The notes beneath the pieces were generated by a model. That model searched no databases. It was not told the origin of the DNA and saw only the letters and a program-made list of their open reading frames with translations. DNA of 34,556 nucleotides from Candidatus Mediterraneibacter faecavium (GTDB taxonomy: Bacteria; Bacillota; Clostridia; Lachnospirales; Lachnospiraceae), in contig DWVY01000041.1 in NCBI GenBank assembly GCA_019119995.1, positions 1 to 34,556 on the forward strand, in the 5' to 3' direction. Made by a program: the position numbers and the translations under genes. Shown in pieces: positions 15,983 through 23,803 of the stretch; position 1 is the stretch's first letter, and each line of letters begins with the position of its first letter.

Positions 15983-16868
15983 GATCCGCCCCCCTCTTAA
16001 GTAATGCTACGCTTAAGTTGATGATCAGGATGAACACGAAGAGCACGACTCCTGTTGCGATCAGCGCTTCTCTGTGAAGGCCTGTCGCATAGCCCATCTC
16101 TATTACGATATTTCCGGTAAGGGTACGGATACCGTCCAGGATACTTCCGGTAAGTCTCGCCTGGTTACCGACGATCATGATGACCGCCATCGTCTCGCCG
16201 ATGGCGCGTCCGATCCCCAGGACGATCCCCGCGATCACGCCTGATTTTGCAGCCGGGATAATTACTCGGAAGATACTTCTCTCTTTTGTTGCTCCCAGTG
16301 CGAGCGAACCTTCATAGTAATGAGAAGGAACCGCGCGCATCGCGCTCTCTGTCGTTCCGATGATGGTCGGGAGGATCATCATGCCGAGGATCAGGGAGGC
16401 GGTCAGGATGCTGTTTCCGTTGCCCGGCTTGGATACAAGGTGCGCCTTATACAGAAATGTTCCGAACTCGCGGACCAGCGGCACAACTACTACCAGACCG
16501 AAGAAGCCGTAGATGACCGAAGGGATGCCGGCCAGCAGCTCGGTCGCCGCTTTGAGCGGCTTGTAGATCTGCTTCGGGCAGTACATTGCCATGAAGACAG
16601 ATGTCAGGATCCCGATCGGCACGCCGAAGATGATCGCTCCCGCAGTCACATAGAGACTTCCGACGATCATCGGCAGGATCCCGAACTGTTCGCTGTTCGG
16701 CCGCCAGATCTCACCTGTCAGGAATTTGATAAATCCGATTTCTCTCATTGCAGGGATACCATTTGCAAACAGGAAGATGCAAATGAGCGCTACCGCCAGC
16801 ACGGATGCACACGCGGCTACGAAAAATACTCCCTGCATGAATTTTTCAGTCCATGCTTTTGATTTCAT
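15975..16868 (-). CDS. pstC: Phosphate ABC transporter permease PstC
   Basis: A 297-residue inner-membrane subunit with about six transmembrane segments (first at 12-35). The typical PstC motif FLTGEIWRPNSEQFGILPMIVGSLYVT follows the first segment. The EAA-type loop reads ESAMRAVPSHYYEGSLALGATKERSIFRVIIPAAKSGVIAGIVLG. It is paired with PstA and driven by PstB. AGGAGGAAAAA lies just before the ATG, and a 10-bp perfect hairpin stands between pstS and this start. Confidence 0.95.
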   Translation of the reverse strand: MKSKAWTEKFMQGVFFVAACASVLAVALICIFLFANGIPAMREIGFIKFLTGEIWRPNSEQFGILPMIVGSLYVTAGAIIFGVPIGILTSVFMAMYCPKQIYKPLKAATELLAGIPSVIYGFFGLVVVVPLVREFGTFLYKAHLVSKPGNGNSILTASLILGMMILPTIIGTTESAMRAVPSHYYEGSLALGATKERSIFRVIIPAAKSGVIAGIVLGIGRAIGETMAVIMIVGNQARLTGSILDGIRTLTGNIVIEMGYATGLHREALIATGVVLFVFILIINLSVALLKRGADHE

Positions 16869-16880
16869 TTTTTCCTCCTA

Positions 16881-16917
16881 ATGAGCCGGGAAGACATTTC
16901 TTATCTGCCCGGCTCAT
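16881..16917. other. Intercistronic hairpin between pstS and pstC
   Basis: ATGAGCCGGG (16881-16890) pairs perfectly with CCCGGCTCAT (16908-16917) around a 17-base loop. In the mRNA (minus strand) the hairpin ends just before the AGGAGG of pstC. It could stabilise the upstream pstS message and set higher expression of the binding protein than of the permeases, as is common in binding-protein operons. On the plus strand it is followed by ATTTTTTAAG and would look like a terminator for antisense transcripts. Confidence 0.65.
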
Positions 16918-16999
16918 ATTTTTTAAGCGGAAATCTTTTCTCTGATGATTTCTCTGTTTGTATCAGGTTCAGCAGCTCAAAATACTGTTGTTTCCTTAA

Positions 17000-17926
17000 T
17001 TATATAGCGTCCCATGTTGTCACATCGCCAAGGTAGATGCTCTTAACCTGATCGGAGGACAGATCGTCTGTCGGATTGTTCAGGTTTACGATCACTGCGA
17101 TACCGTCTGTAGCGATCACTGTGCCCTCAAGCTCTGCTGCCTCTTCGTCCTTCAGCTCTCTGGACGCCATACCGATATCATAGCTTCCCTCGATCGCGGA
17201 TGTCATACCTGTTGTAGAATCAGATGTCTGAAGCTCGATGCTTGCGTTCGCGTTCACTGCCTTGTAAGCCTCGATCAGTTTCTCCATCAGCGGAGATACG
17301 GAAGAAGATCCGCCTACGACACAGCTTCCTTCCGGAGCCTCTCCTGCATAAGCCTCAACGTCAGCTACCGGAATGTATCCCTCGTCAGCTACAACTTTCT
17401 GTCCCTCTGTGCTCATGATGAATGCCATGAAGTCTTTTGCAACCGCGTTGTCGGAATCCGGTTTCACAGCTACGTTGAACGGTCTGGATACTTTGTAGGA
17501 TCCGTTCTCGATGTTCTCTGCCGTAGCCTCTGCTCCGTCGATCTTAACAGCCTTTACCTGTGACTCGTCAAGAGATCCGAGTGAGATGTAACCGATCGCG
17601 TACTCGTTCTCAGCTACAGTTGTCATCATAACAGCCGTGCTGTTTGTGGTCTGCGCATCCAGTGTGATCATGTCGTTGTCTTCATCATCTACAACACCGA
17701 ACAGCTCTGTGAAAGCTCCTCTTGTACCTGATCCTTCCTCACGTGTTACGGCTGTGATCATATTTGCCGCATCCCAGTCGCCTGAAGCTGCTGCGTCGCC
17801 GCCTTCTTCTGTTGCCGCTGCGTCGCCCTCAGCAGATGTGTCGTCTGAGCTTCCGCCGCATCCCACTGCCATAGCAGCTACCATTGATACTGTTGCTAAT
17901 ACTGCGATAAACTTTTTCATTTTCAT
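17000..17926 (-). CDS. pstS: Phosphate ABC transporter substrate-binding lipoprotein PstS (circularly permuted form)
   Basis: A 308-residue lipoprotein: signal peptide 1-22 and lipobox AVGC with Cys23, then an acidic, low-complexity linker. The order of the two phosphate-binding segments is swapped relative to E. coli PstS. The half containing TREEGSGTRGAF (about 60) through GYIPV comes first, and the half with GGSSSVSPLMEKLIEAY (about 200), STTGMTSAIEGSYDIGMASREL and ATDGIAVIVNLNNP comes last, ending at GDVTTWDAI. That ending would normally run straight into the first half. As I recall, pneumococcal PstS has the same order, so this is an established Firmicute variant. It captures phosphate outside the membrane for PstCAB. 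AAAGGAG precedes the ATG; it is the first gene of the pst operon. Confidence 0.93.
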   Translation of the reverse strand: MKMKKFIAVLATVSMVAAMAVGCGGSSDDTSAEGDAAATEEGGDAAASGDWDAANMITAVTREEGSGTRGAFTELFGVVDDEDNDMITLDAQTTNSTAVMMTTVAENEYAIGYISLGSLDESQVKAVKIDGAEATAENIENGSYKVSRPFNVAVKPDSDNAVAKDFMAFIMSTEGQKVVADEGYIPVADVEAYAGEAPEGSCVVGGSSSVSPLMEKLIEAYKAVNANASIELQTSDSTTGMTSAIEGSYDIGMASRELKDEEAAELEGTVIATDGIAVIVNLNNPTDDLSSDQVKSIYLGDVTTWDAI

Positions 17927-18017
17927 GTTGATAATCTCCTTTTTTAATTCAGATTATTATGTACTGCGCTTCTGTCTCTGCGCTGCCGCGGTCCGTTCTC
18001 TCCCGTCGACGCTATTC

Positions 18018-18061
18018 ATCATAAAAGAGAAATGTAAAATGTATGATCAAGTCTATGTTAA
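18018..18061 (-). promoter_or_regulatory. Putative pstS promoter with Pho-box-like repeats
   Basis: On the minus strand there is a -10 like TATGAT (18023-18018) but no good -35 at normal spacing. Instead TTAACA (18061-18056), TTGATC (18050-18045) and TTTACA (18038-18033) occur at 11- and 12-base steps, similar to the TT(A/T)A(C/T)A direct repeats bound by Bacillus PhoP. This fits an activator-dependent promoter under the PhoB-type regulator. The leader to the pstS start would be about 85 bases. The element is degenerate, so confidence is modest. Confidence 0.4.
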
Positions 18062-18077
18062 ATCTGTGTAAAGTCGC

Positions 18078-18116
18078 AAAAAGCCCTGATTTGCGGCGTT
18101 TTGCACAAATCAGGGC
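18078..18116 (-). terminator. Rho-independent terminator of the AEP operon
   Basis: GCCCTGATTTG and CAAATCAGGGC form a perfect 11-bp stem (18116-18083 on the minus strand) followed by TTTTT. It lies 46 bases after phnX and upstream of the pstS promoter, separating the AEP and pst transcription units. Confidence 0.9.
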
Positions 18117-18161
18117 CGTATTTTCCCATATATTATACTTTAAAATAACCAGAATGCTTTA

Positions 18162-18935
18162 CTAACCGAGAAGGAATTCTCCCAGATCTTCTATCGTATA
18201 GAACACCTTATCCGCCCCTGCTTCGATAAATCTGTCAGCGACTTCCCGGCATTTTACTTCCTGCTCTTCCGGGGAGAGCGCTTCATATTCTTCCTGCGTC
18301 AGTCCCATCTCGGAGCTTCCGACTACGATGCCCGCGGACCAGACGCCCGCATTTTTTCCTTCTTTAATATCAGAGATTGTGTCACCCACTTTCAGGACAC
18401 GGCGCACCTTCTTGAGCCCCAGCGCCTCGATGTTGCGGAAGATCATATAAGGATAGGGGCGTCCTTTCTGCTCAGTGGAGTCCGGGCTGAACCACACGTC
18501 CGGCTCGTAGCCTTTCTCCTTTGCCGCCGGAACGATGATCTCCATCATCTTGTCATTATAGCCTGTGGTGGAGCCGATCTTGATGCCGTGTCTCCTCAGA
18601 CGGTTCACAGTCTCTACGACGCCCGGCTTCGGATCCGCGTAGAGATGAAGGATGCTTAACAGCTTCTCCTCGAAGATCTGATAGAGCGCCTGAGCCTCTT
18701 CCTCGCCCGGCTCTTTGCCGTACTTCTCTGTCCAGAGCGCTTTGATCCGGTCCATCTTCAGCATGGTGCGGATATGGTCGATCTTGAGCATTCCCATGGG
18801 TTCGCGCACTTCCTCCATGGTGGGCTCGATACCGTACTGCTTAAACACTTCCACGAACGCCTGCACCGGCGCCATGCATCCGTAATCTACTGTTGTCCCC
18901 GCCCAGTCAAAGATCACTGCCTTAATTTTCTTCAT
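18162..18935 (-). CDS. phnX: Phosphonoacetaldehyde hydrolase PhnX
   Basis: A 257-residue HAD-superfamily enzyme that cleaves phosphonoacetaldehyde to acetaldehyde and phosphate. The nucleophile Asp10 is in FDWAGTTVDYG and the Schiff-base lysine is Lys51 in REPMGMLKIDHIR; both correspond to the Asp12 and Lys53 of the Bacillus cereus enzyme with an offset of two. HAD motif II (GSTTGYN) and motif III/IV (RRVLKVGDTISDIKEG) follow. The length is normal. It overlaps the end of phnW by 14 bases, GGAGGAG precedes its ATG, and a terminator follows, so it is the last gene of the operon. Confidence 0.96.
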   Translation of the reverse strand: MKKIKAVIFDWAGTTVDYGCMAPVQAFVEVFKQYGIEPTMEEVREPMGMLKIDHIRTMLKMDRIKALWTEKYGKEPGEEEAQALYQIFEEKLLSILHLYADPKPGVVETVNRLRRHGIKIGSTTGYNDKMMEIIVPAAKEKGYEPDVWFSPDSTEQKGRPYPYMIFRNIEALGLKKVRRVLKVGDTISDIKEGKNAGVWSAGIVVGSSEMGLTQEEYEALSPEEQEVKCREVADRFIEAGADKVFYTIEDLGEFLLG

Positions 18936-20028
18936 GATTGTACTCCTCCAGAAATTCTTTTATGATCGCGCATACTTTCTCGATATCTTCCGGATAGATC
19001 TCTCCGATATTTCCGATACGGAATGTCTCCGCCTCCGTCACCTTGCCCGGGTAGATCGCGTATCCCCTGTCTTTGATGTACTCGTACATCTGTGAAAATG
19101 TAAAGTGGCACTCTTCCGGGTAGAAGAAGGTCGTGATGATCGGGCCCTGATGGGTACTGTCGATATACGGACGGATCCCCATTTCAGCCATTTTTTCGAT
19201 GAGGAGACGGTTATTTTCCGCGTAACGTCTGCTCCTCGCCTCGATGCCGCCCTCTTCTTCAAGCTCTTTCATCGCCTGCGCGAATGCAAGGACTACGTGG
19301 GTCGGGGAAGTAAATCTCCACTTGCCGTCCACTTCCATCGTCTTCCACTGGTCATACAGGTCGAGCGACAGGCTTCTCGCTTTCCCCGCGCTTGCCTCCA
19401 GAAGATCGCGTTTTGCGATAATGAAAGAGAAGCCCGGAACACCCTGGATACATTTGTTGGCGCTGCTGATGATGAAATCGATGCCCCAGTCCTTCACCGG
19501 GATGTCCACGCCGCCGAAACTGCTCATAGCGTCCACGATAAAGACTCTGCCTTTTTCCTTTACGACTTTTCCGACCGCTTCGATATCGTTTAAGATACCG
19601 GAAGTCGTCTCGCTGTGCACCATGGATACGTGTGTGATCGCAGGATCCGCGTCCAGCATCTCGGCGATCTTCTGCGCATTCGGCACTTTATTGTAGTGCT
19701 CATTGTATACCTGATGCTTAATACCTGCATGGCCGGCGATATCAGCCATACGCTCGCCGTATGCGCCGTTGGCGCAGATCAGGAGCTCGTCCCCGGAGCC
19801 GATGACGCTTGTAAGTACGGACTCCACGCCGAATGTGCCGCTTCCCTGCATGAGCACCGCCGTATACTCATCCTCAGATACATGGGCCAGCTTTAACAGC
19901 CCTCTGCGGATCTCCTGCGTGATCTGTTTGTAATCATCGTCCCATGTACAGTGGTCGAACATCATCTGCTGTTTCACCGTGTCCGTCGTAGTGAGCGGTC
20001 CCGGTGTAAGAAGTTTATATGATTTCAT
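18922..20028 (-). CDS. phnW: 2-aminoethylphosphonate--pyruvate transaminase PhnW
   Basis: A 368-residue class V (fold type I) PLP aminotransferase converting 2-aminoethylphosphonate and pyruvate to phosphonoacetaldehyde and alanine. The N-terminus LLTPGPLTTTDTVK is the PhnW signature, QGSGTFGVES is the PLP-phosphate loop, VDAMSSFGG contains the PLP-contacting Asp, and Lys192 in SSANKCIQGVPG is the PLP lysine (Lys194 in the Salmonella enzyme). The start has AGAGAGGAAA upstream. It follows the binding-protein gene across the second 64-bp repeat and supplies the substrate of PhnX. Confidence 0.96.
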   Translation of the reverse strand: MKSYKLLTPGPLTTTDTVKQQMMFDHCTWDDDYKQITQEIRRGLLKLAHVSEDEYTAVLMQGSGTFGVESVLTSVIGSGDELLICANGAYGERMADIAGHAGIKHQVYNEHYNKVPNAQKIAEMLDADPAITHVSMVHSETTSGILNDIEAVGKVVKEKGRVFIVDAMSSFGGVDIPVKDWGIDFIISSANKCIQGVPGFSFIIAKRDLLEASAGKARSLSLDLYDQWKTMEVDGKWRFTSPTHVVLAFAQAMKELEEEGGIEARSRRYAENNRLLIEKMAEMGIRPYIDSTHQGPIITTFFYPEECHFTFSQMYEYIKDRGYAIYPGKVTEAETFRIGNIGEIYPEDIEKVCAIIKEFLEEYNHEEN

Positions 20029-20050
20029 CTAAGTTTCCTCTCTTTTCTCT

Positions 20051-20114
20051 TTGATTGGGGACGTAGTAAAACCCGGTTTTACTACGTCCCCGTTCACAGT
20101 TTTTTCACAATTTA
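20051..20114 (-). repeat. 64-bp hairpin repeat, copy 2, on the stop codon of the AEP-binding protein gene
   Basis: Same orientation and length as the copy at 15037-15100, with four substitutions. Here the hairpin is perfect: on the minus strand GGGGACGTAGTAAAACC and GGTTTTACTACGTCCCC can pair over 17 bp with almost no loop. It again begins with the TAA stop codon of the upstream gene and ends shortly before the ribosome binding site of the downstream gene. Confidence 0.9.
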
Positions 20115-21125
20115 CAGTCCTGCTTCTTCTTTTGCCGCCTCGGAGATCGCCTGATGCTGCTCGAGAAGATCAACTGTCAGTTTCTCCGGGAATACTTTTG
20201 GATTGGCTGATTTATTTGCCGCATCCGTGGACTCGCCGTTGTAAAGCGCGTTCGGGTAGTAGGACTGAAGCTCTTCGCGTCCGTTCTCGATGATGCACTG
20301 TGCCATCTCCATTGCAAGCGGGTTCGTGTCGTCACCTTTGTCTACGACAGCGACAGACTCTGTCAGGCTGAAGTTGCCTTCCGCCGGATCGATATAGTCG
20401 ATCGGAAGTCCGTCTGCTTTGTCTGCAACCGCCTGCTGGCGCAGTCCGAATCCAATCGCCACCTCTCCTGCACGCACTTTCTTAAGCGGCGCGGAACCGG
20501 AATCTTCAAGGTGGTCGCCTACATTTTCATAGATGCCTGCAAGCACATCCTGGGCGCCGTCCTCGCCGTACTCGGATACGAGCGCCTGGATCAGAAGCCA
20601 TGCTGTGGAAGACGCGGCAATATCCGTTACAGACACGAAGCCTTTGTATACCGGATCCGCCAGGTCGGCGATCGACTCCGGCATCGGCAGGTTATTCTCC
20701 TCCATCATCTCTGTGTTCACGATGATGGTTCCTTCCTGTGAAGTGATCGGCGCGCAGTAAGGCTCGAATTCGTCGATCGTATCCACGTCAAATGTCAGAT
20801 CCTGGAACATGGAGTTCTGAGCCTGCGCACTCTCTACGTAGAATGTACTCATCGTCACCATATCCGCCTCGATATCCGTGCCCTCTGCCAGCAGCTTGCC
20901 GCCGAGCTCGGACGTACCGAATGTCTGGAACATGTACTTGCCTTCGTATCCGTTATTGTCAAGCGCGTTCTCCATCGCCGTGATCGCTTCCTCGTCCGCA
21001 TTGGAATAAATGATCACCTGGTCATCTGAGGATCCTGTGTCGCATCCTGTAAGTCCCATGCCGGTCACGGCCACTGCCGCTGCAAGTGTAAGGGATGCCG
21101 CTCTCTTAAGATTCATCTTTTTCAT
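20112..21125 (-). CDS. 2-aminoethylphosphonate ABC transporter substrate-binding lipoprotein
   Basis: A 337-residue extracytoplasmic binding protein. Signal peptide 1-27 ends at lipobox LTGC with Cys28, so it is anchored to the outer face of the membrane. The mature part (VIIYSNADEEAITAMENALDN at the start) belongs to the iron/AEP/thiamine group of binding proteins (SBP_bac_6/8-like). Specificity for AEP is inferred from the operon with phnW and phnX, and it corresponds to PhnS of Salmonella. The ATG at 21125 has AAGGAGAAC upstream and gives a proper signal peptide; the frame is open from 21194. The TAA stop is the first three bases of a 64-bp repeat. Confidence 0.85.
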   Translation of the reverse strand: MKKMNLKRAASLTLAAAVAVTGMGLTGCDTGSSDDQVIIYSNADEEAITAMENALDNNGYEGKYMFQTFGTSELGGKLLAEGTDIEADMVTMSTFYVESAQAQNSMFQDLTFDVDTIDEFEPYCAPITSQEGTIIVNTEMMEENNLPMPESIADLADPVYKGFVSVTDIAASSTAWLLIQALVSEYGEDGAQDVLAGIYENVGDHLEDSGSAPLKKVRAGEVAIGFGLRQQAVADKADGLPIDYIDPAEGNFSLTESVAVVDKGDDTNPLAMEMAQCIIENGREELQSYYPNALYNGESTDAANKSANPKVFPEKLTVDLLEQHQAISEAAKEEAGL

Positions 21126-21190
21126 CGTTATAGTTCTCCTTATATTTCTTGATATTTTTATAAATCCTGTCGGGGCAGGCTTTCTGACAT

Positions 21191-22858
21191 TCATGCCGCT
21201 TTCCTTTTCTCAAAGCGGTAGATCTTAGCCGTGTTCTGTCTGCTCTCGCTCATCTTCGCCAGCCTGCGGAACACCGCCCTTGCGATCAGGTTCGTGAGCA
21301 GGATCAGAAGCGACAGCACGAAGATCTCGTTAAATTCATTGAAATACTGTAATTCCTGTATCTTTGTCGTGATGACCATGGTCCTCGCACCGGCGATAAA
21401 GATCACGGCGCTGACTGTCACCATTGCATTTACAAAATAGTAACTGAACACTTCCAGCAGTGTGGAAAGGGCGTTGGGCGTCACCACTCTGGCGATCGTC
21501 TTGAGCCAGTTGTCTCCCATCAGCATCGCCGTCGTCTCCCAGGATGCATTCATCTTCGACAGGGAGTTTTTCATCATCAGGTACGGCGTCGAGAAGTAAT
21601 GGACGATATTACAGATGATGATGATTGGGAAAGTATTCTGCAGCGGCGTCCCCGTAAATACGAACAGGTAGGCAAGACCGATGACCATGCCGGGGATCGT
21701 GTTCGTCACAAGTGCGATGCTGTCGATCACCTTCTTTAATTTCCCGCTGACTGTGCTTCTCGCCGTCACAAGTGCTCCGCCGTAGGCGATCAGCGTACCT
21801 GCCAGTGCAGTGATCAGAGCCACCATCACGGAATTTACATATACGCCGTAGAGCTGCCTGTCCTCAAATACCGCCTGCACATGCTCCAGTGTGAAATTCA
21901 TCCGGTACGGCCACTCCTCGATAAACGGAGTCACAAACATGACGATAAACATACTCAGCGCACAAATCAGGACCGCGCCGCTTAAGACTGCGAACACCAC
22001 ATCTCTCTTCACGCCTTTCTTCAGCTCGATCGGGGAGATCTTGTTGTAACGCACATTGTATTTCTCCAGAATGTGGAGCACCGTGATGCTCACCACCGAC
22101 GGGATGATCATGATCAGTGCGACCACCGCGCCGTTCCCGAAGTTCGGGATGCTTCCGAGCATCTCCGCGTAGAGCACGCTTGCCACGACCTCATACTGTC
22201 CGCCCACAGACGCCGGGATACCGAAGTCTGTAAAGCACAGGAAGAAGGTCTGGATAAATGACGTCGCCAGGGTTCCAAGCAGCGGGATCACGATCGTCAT
22301 CCGGAAGGTCTGCAGCGGGGAATCCCCCATCAGCCTTGACACGATCATGAACCGCTTGTCAATGTATCCCATTGCATTGTTGATCAGCGTAAATGCGACC
22401 GGGAGCGTATACACCACATAGCCCAGCAGCAGACCGTTGAATCCGTAGATGTCAAAGAGCTGTCTGCCGAAAAGCTTTGTCAGAAGCCCCTGTTTCCCGA
22501 AGGAATAGATGATCGCGAATCCGTACGTGATCGTCGGGAGCAGCATGGGCAGGATCGCCGCCTTGCTGATCAGCCATTTATAGCGCTTTCCTACATTTGT
22601 ATAGTGGATCGTGTAGGCAAGGATAAATGCCAGTACAGTTGCCAGCAGCGCGCTGCATATGGAAATCGCGAAGCTGTTCCCGAGAGCGCGCAGGAAACCT
22701 CTTCCGGTCAGCACCTCGATATAATGGGAAAGCGAAGCCGCCTCTCCGTTTCCGGTGAAGGATTTGATCAGGACGCTGATCATGGGTACTGCCAGGAATC
22801 CTGCGAAGAACACTGCCATCACCGCAAAAATCACTTTAATCTCTCTGTTCTTTCTCAT
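21191..22858 (-). CDS. AEP ABC transporter permease, two fused transmembrane domains (PhnU-PhnV type)
   Basis: A 555-residue membrane protein containing two complete BPD-type permease domains in tandem, each with about six transmembrane segments. The first ATPase-contact loop is around residues 160-200 (MGYIDKRFMIVSRLMGDSPLQTFRMTIVIPLL) and the second around 440-480 (NSLSKMNASWETTAMLMGDNWLKTIARVVTPNAL). The fused layout resembles FbpB-type permeases, whereas Salmonella uses separate PhnU and PhnV. GAGGTGGACG precedes the ATG at 22858; a longer frame from 22897 would overlap the ATPase gene. Substrate assignment as AEP comes from the operon; iron is the main alternative for this family. Confidence 0.87.
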   Translation of the reverse strand: MRKNREIKVIFAVMAVFFAGFLAVPMISVLIKSFTGNGEAASLSHYIEVLTGRGFLRALGNSFAISICSALLATVLAFILAYTIHYTNVGKRYKWLISKAAILPMLLPTITYGFAIIYSFGKQGLLTKLFGRQLFDIYGFNGLLLGYVVYTLPVAFTLINNAMGYIDKRFMIVSRLMGDSPLQTFRMTIVIPLLGTLATSFIQTFFLCFTDFGIPASVGGQYEVVASVLYAEMLGSIPNFGNGAVVALIMIIPSVVSITVLHILEKYNVRYNKISPIELKKGVKRDVVFAVLSGAVLICALSMFIVMFVTPFIEEWPYRMNFTLEHVQAVFEDRQLYGVYVNSVMVALITALAGTLIAYGGALVTARSTVSGKLKKVIDSIALVTNTIPGMVIGLAYLFVFTGTPLQNTFPIIIICNIVHYFSTPYLMMKNSLSKMNASWETTAMLMGDNWLKTIARVVTPNALSTLLEVFSYYFVNAMVTVSAVIFIAGARTMVITTKIQELQYFNEFNEIFVLSLLILLTNLIARAVFRRLAKMSESRQNTAKIYRFEKRKAA

Positions 22859-22871
22859 AGCGTCCACCTCT

Positions 22872-23642
22872 TCAGCCGACCTGCGCCTGCTGTGCAAGCT
22901 GTCCCGCGAACAGAGTGAAGATGTTGTTCTTCTTGATCTCCAGCTGGTTCAGGATGAATTTCTTCACAAATCCATTCTCCGGCTGCTGGATGATCTCCTC
23001 CGGACGGCCGAACTGGGCGATCTGCCCTTCATTGATGATCATCACACGGTTGGAAAGCGTCAGCGCTTCCTCCGGATCATGGGTTACGATGATCGTCGTC
23101 AGATTGTACTGCTCTGCGATCGTGCGGATCCTGTCCTTGATGGATTCTTTGATCACGCCGTCCAGAGCACTTAACGGCTCGTCGAGCAGCAGGATCTTCG
23201 GCTTCATGACCATCGTCCTTGCAAGCGCGACTCTCTGCTTCTGTCCGCCGGAGAGCTGTCCAATCCTCTTATTCAAATGCTCCTCAAGGCCGAGCAGGTG
23301 GATCAGGTCTTCCACTTCTTCTTTGGAAGAGATCTCCGGATTGTTCCTCAGCCCGTATGTAATGTTCTGGTAGACATTCAGGTTCGGGAACAGTGCGTAA
23401 TCCTGAAATACGATATTGAATCCTCTCTTCTCCATAGGAACATCCGTGATGTCCTCGCCGTTGTAGATGATCTGTCCGCCGTCCGAATCCACGATCCCGA
23501 GGATCAGGTTCAGAAGCGTCGTCTTGCCGCATCCGGACGACCCTAATATAGAAACGATCTCTCCATCCTCGATATTCAGGCTGATGTCGGTGAGCACCGG
23601 CGTGCCGTCATAACTCTTCTTTACATTTTTCAACTCAAGCAT
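22872..23642 (-). CDS. AEP ABC transporter ATP-binding protein (PhnT-like)
   Basis: A 256-residue importer ATPase. Walker A GSSGCGKTT is at 34-42, Q-loop VFQDYALFPNLNVYQNI, signature QLSGGQKQRVALART, Walker B ILLLDEPLSALDG and H-loop VTHDPEEAL. It lacks the C-terminal TOBE regulatory extension of the long FbpC/PotA ATPases. It is the first gene of the AEP operon, with GAGAGGAG upstream of the ATG at 23642 (open frame from 23693), and the permease follows 13 bases after its stop. Confidence 0.9.
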   Translation of the reverse strand: MLELKNVKKSYDGTPVLTDISLNIEDGEIVSILGSSGCGKTTLLNLILGIVDSDGGQIIYNGEDITDVPMEKRGFNIVFQDYALFPNLNVYQNITYGLRNNPEISSKEEVEDLIHLLGLEEHLNKRIGQLSGGQKQRVALARTMVMKPKILLLDEPLSALDGVIKESIKDRIRTIAEQYNLTTIIVTHDPEEALTLSNRVMIINEGQIAQFGRPEEIIQQPENGFVKKFILNQLEIKKNNIFTLFAGQLAQQAQVG

Positions 23643-23698
23643 AATACGTAAACTCCTCTCTGCTTTTCCGCTCCGTCTCCCGGCTGTCTGCACGTAAG

Positions 23699-23722
23699 AT
23701 TATACCCACGTTGTTTCCGGAA
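23699..23722 (-). promoter_or_regulatory. Putative promoter and palindrome of the AEP operon
   Basis: On the minus strand a consensus TATAAT lies at 23704-23699, but there is no good -35 at 16-18 bases. The exact palindrome TTCCGGAA (23715-23722) occupies part of the spacer and -35 area. It lies downstream of the regulator's terminator, so the transporter genes have their own start site. The palindrome could be the operator of the RpiR-type regulator; this is inference. Confidence 0.45.
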
Positions 23723-23730
23723 TTTCTATC

Positions 23731-23779
23731 AAGAAAAAATCAAGCCTCTGTAAAGAGATTGTAAACTTTACAGAGGCTT
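23731..23779 (-). terminator. Rho-independent terminator of the RpiR-type regulator gene
   Basis: AAGCCTCTGTAAAG and CTTTACAGAGGCTT form a perfect 14-bp stem (23779-23742 on the minus strand) with a 10-base loop, followed by GATTTTTTCTTG. It separates the regulator gene from the AEP operon. Confidence 0.92.
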
Positions 23780-23803
23780 AACATACTTTAAGATGTAGGT
23801 TTT

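Noticed and set aside
20112..23642. Ferric iron importer (FbpABC-like)
   Set aside because: The fold families fit iron transporters too, but the genes are contiguous with phnW and phnX, so AEP is the better call; iron remains the alternative.
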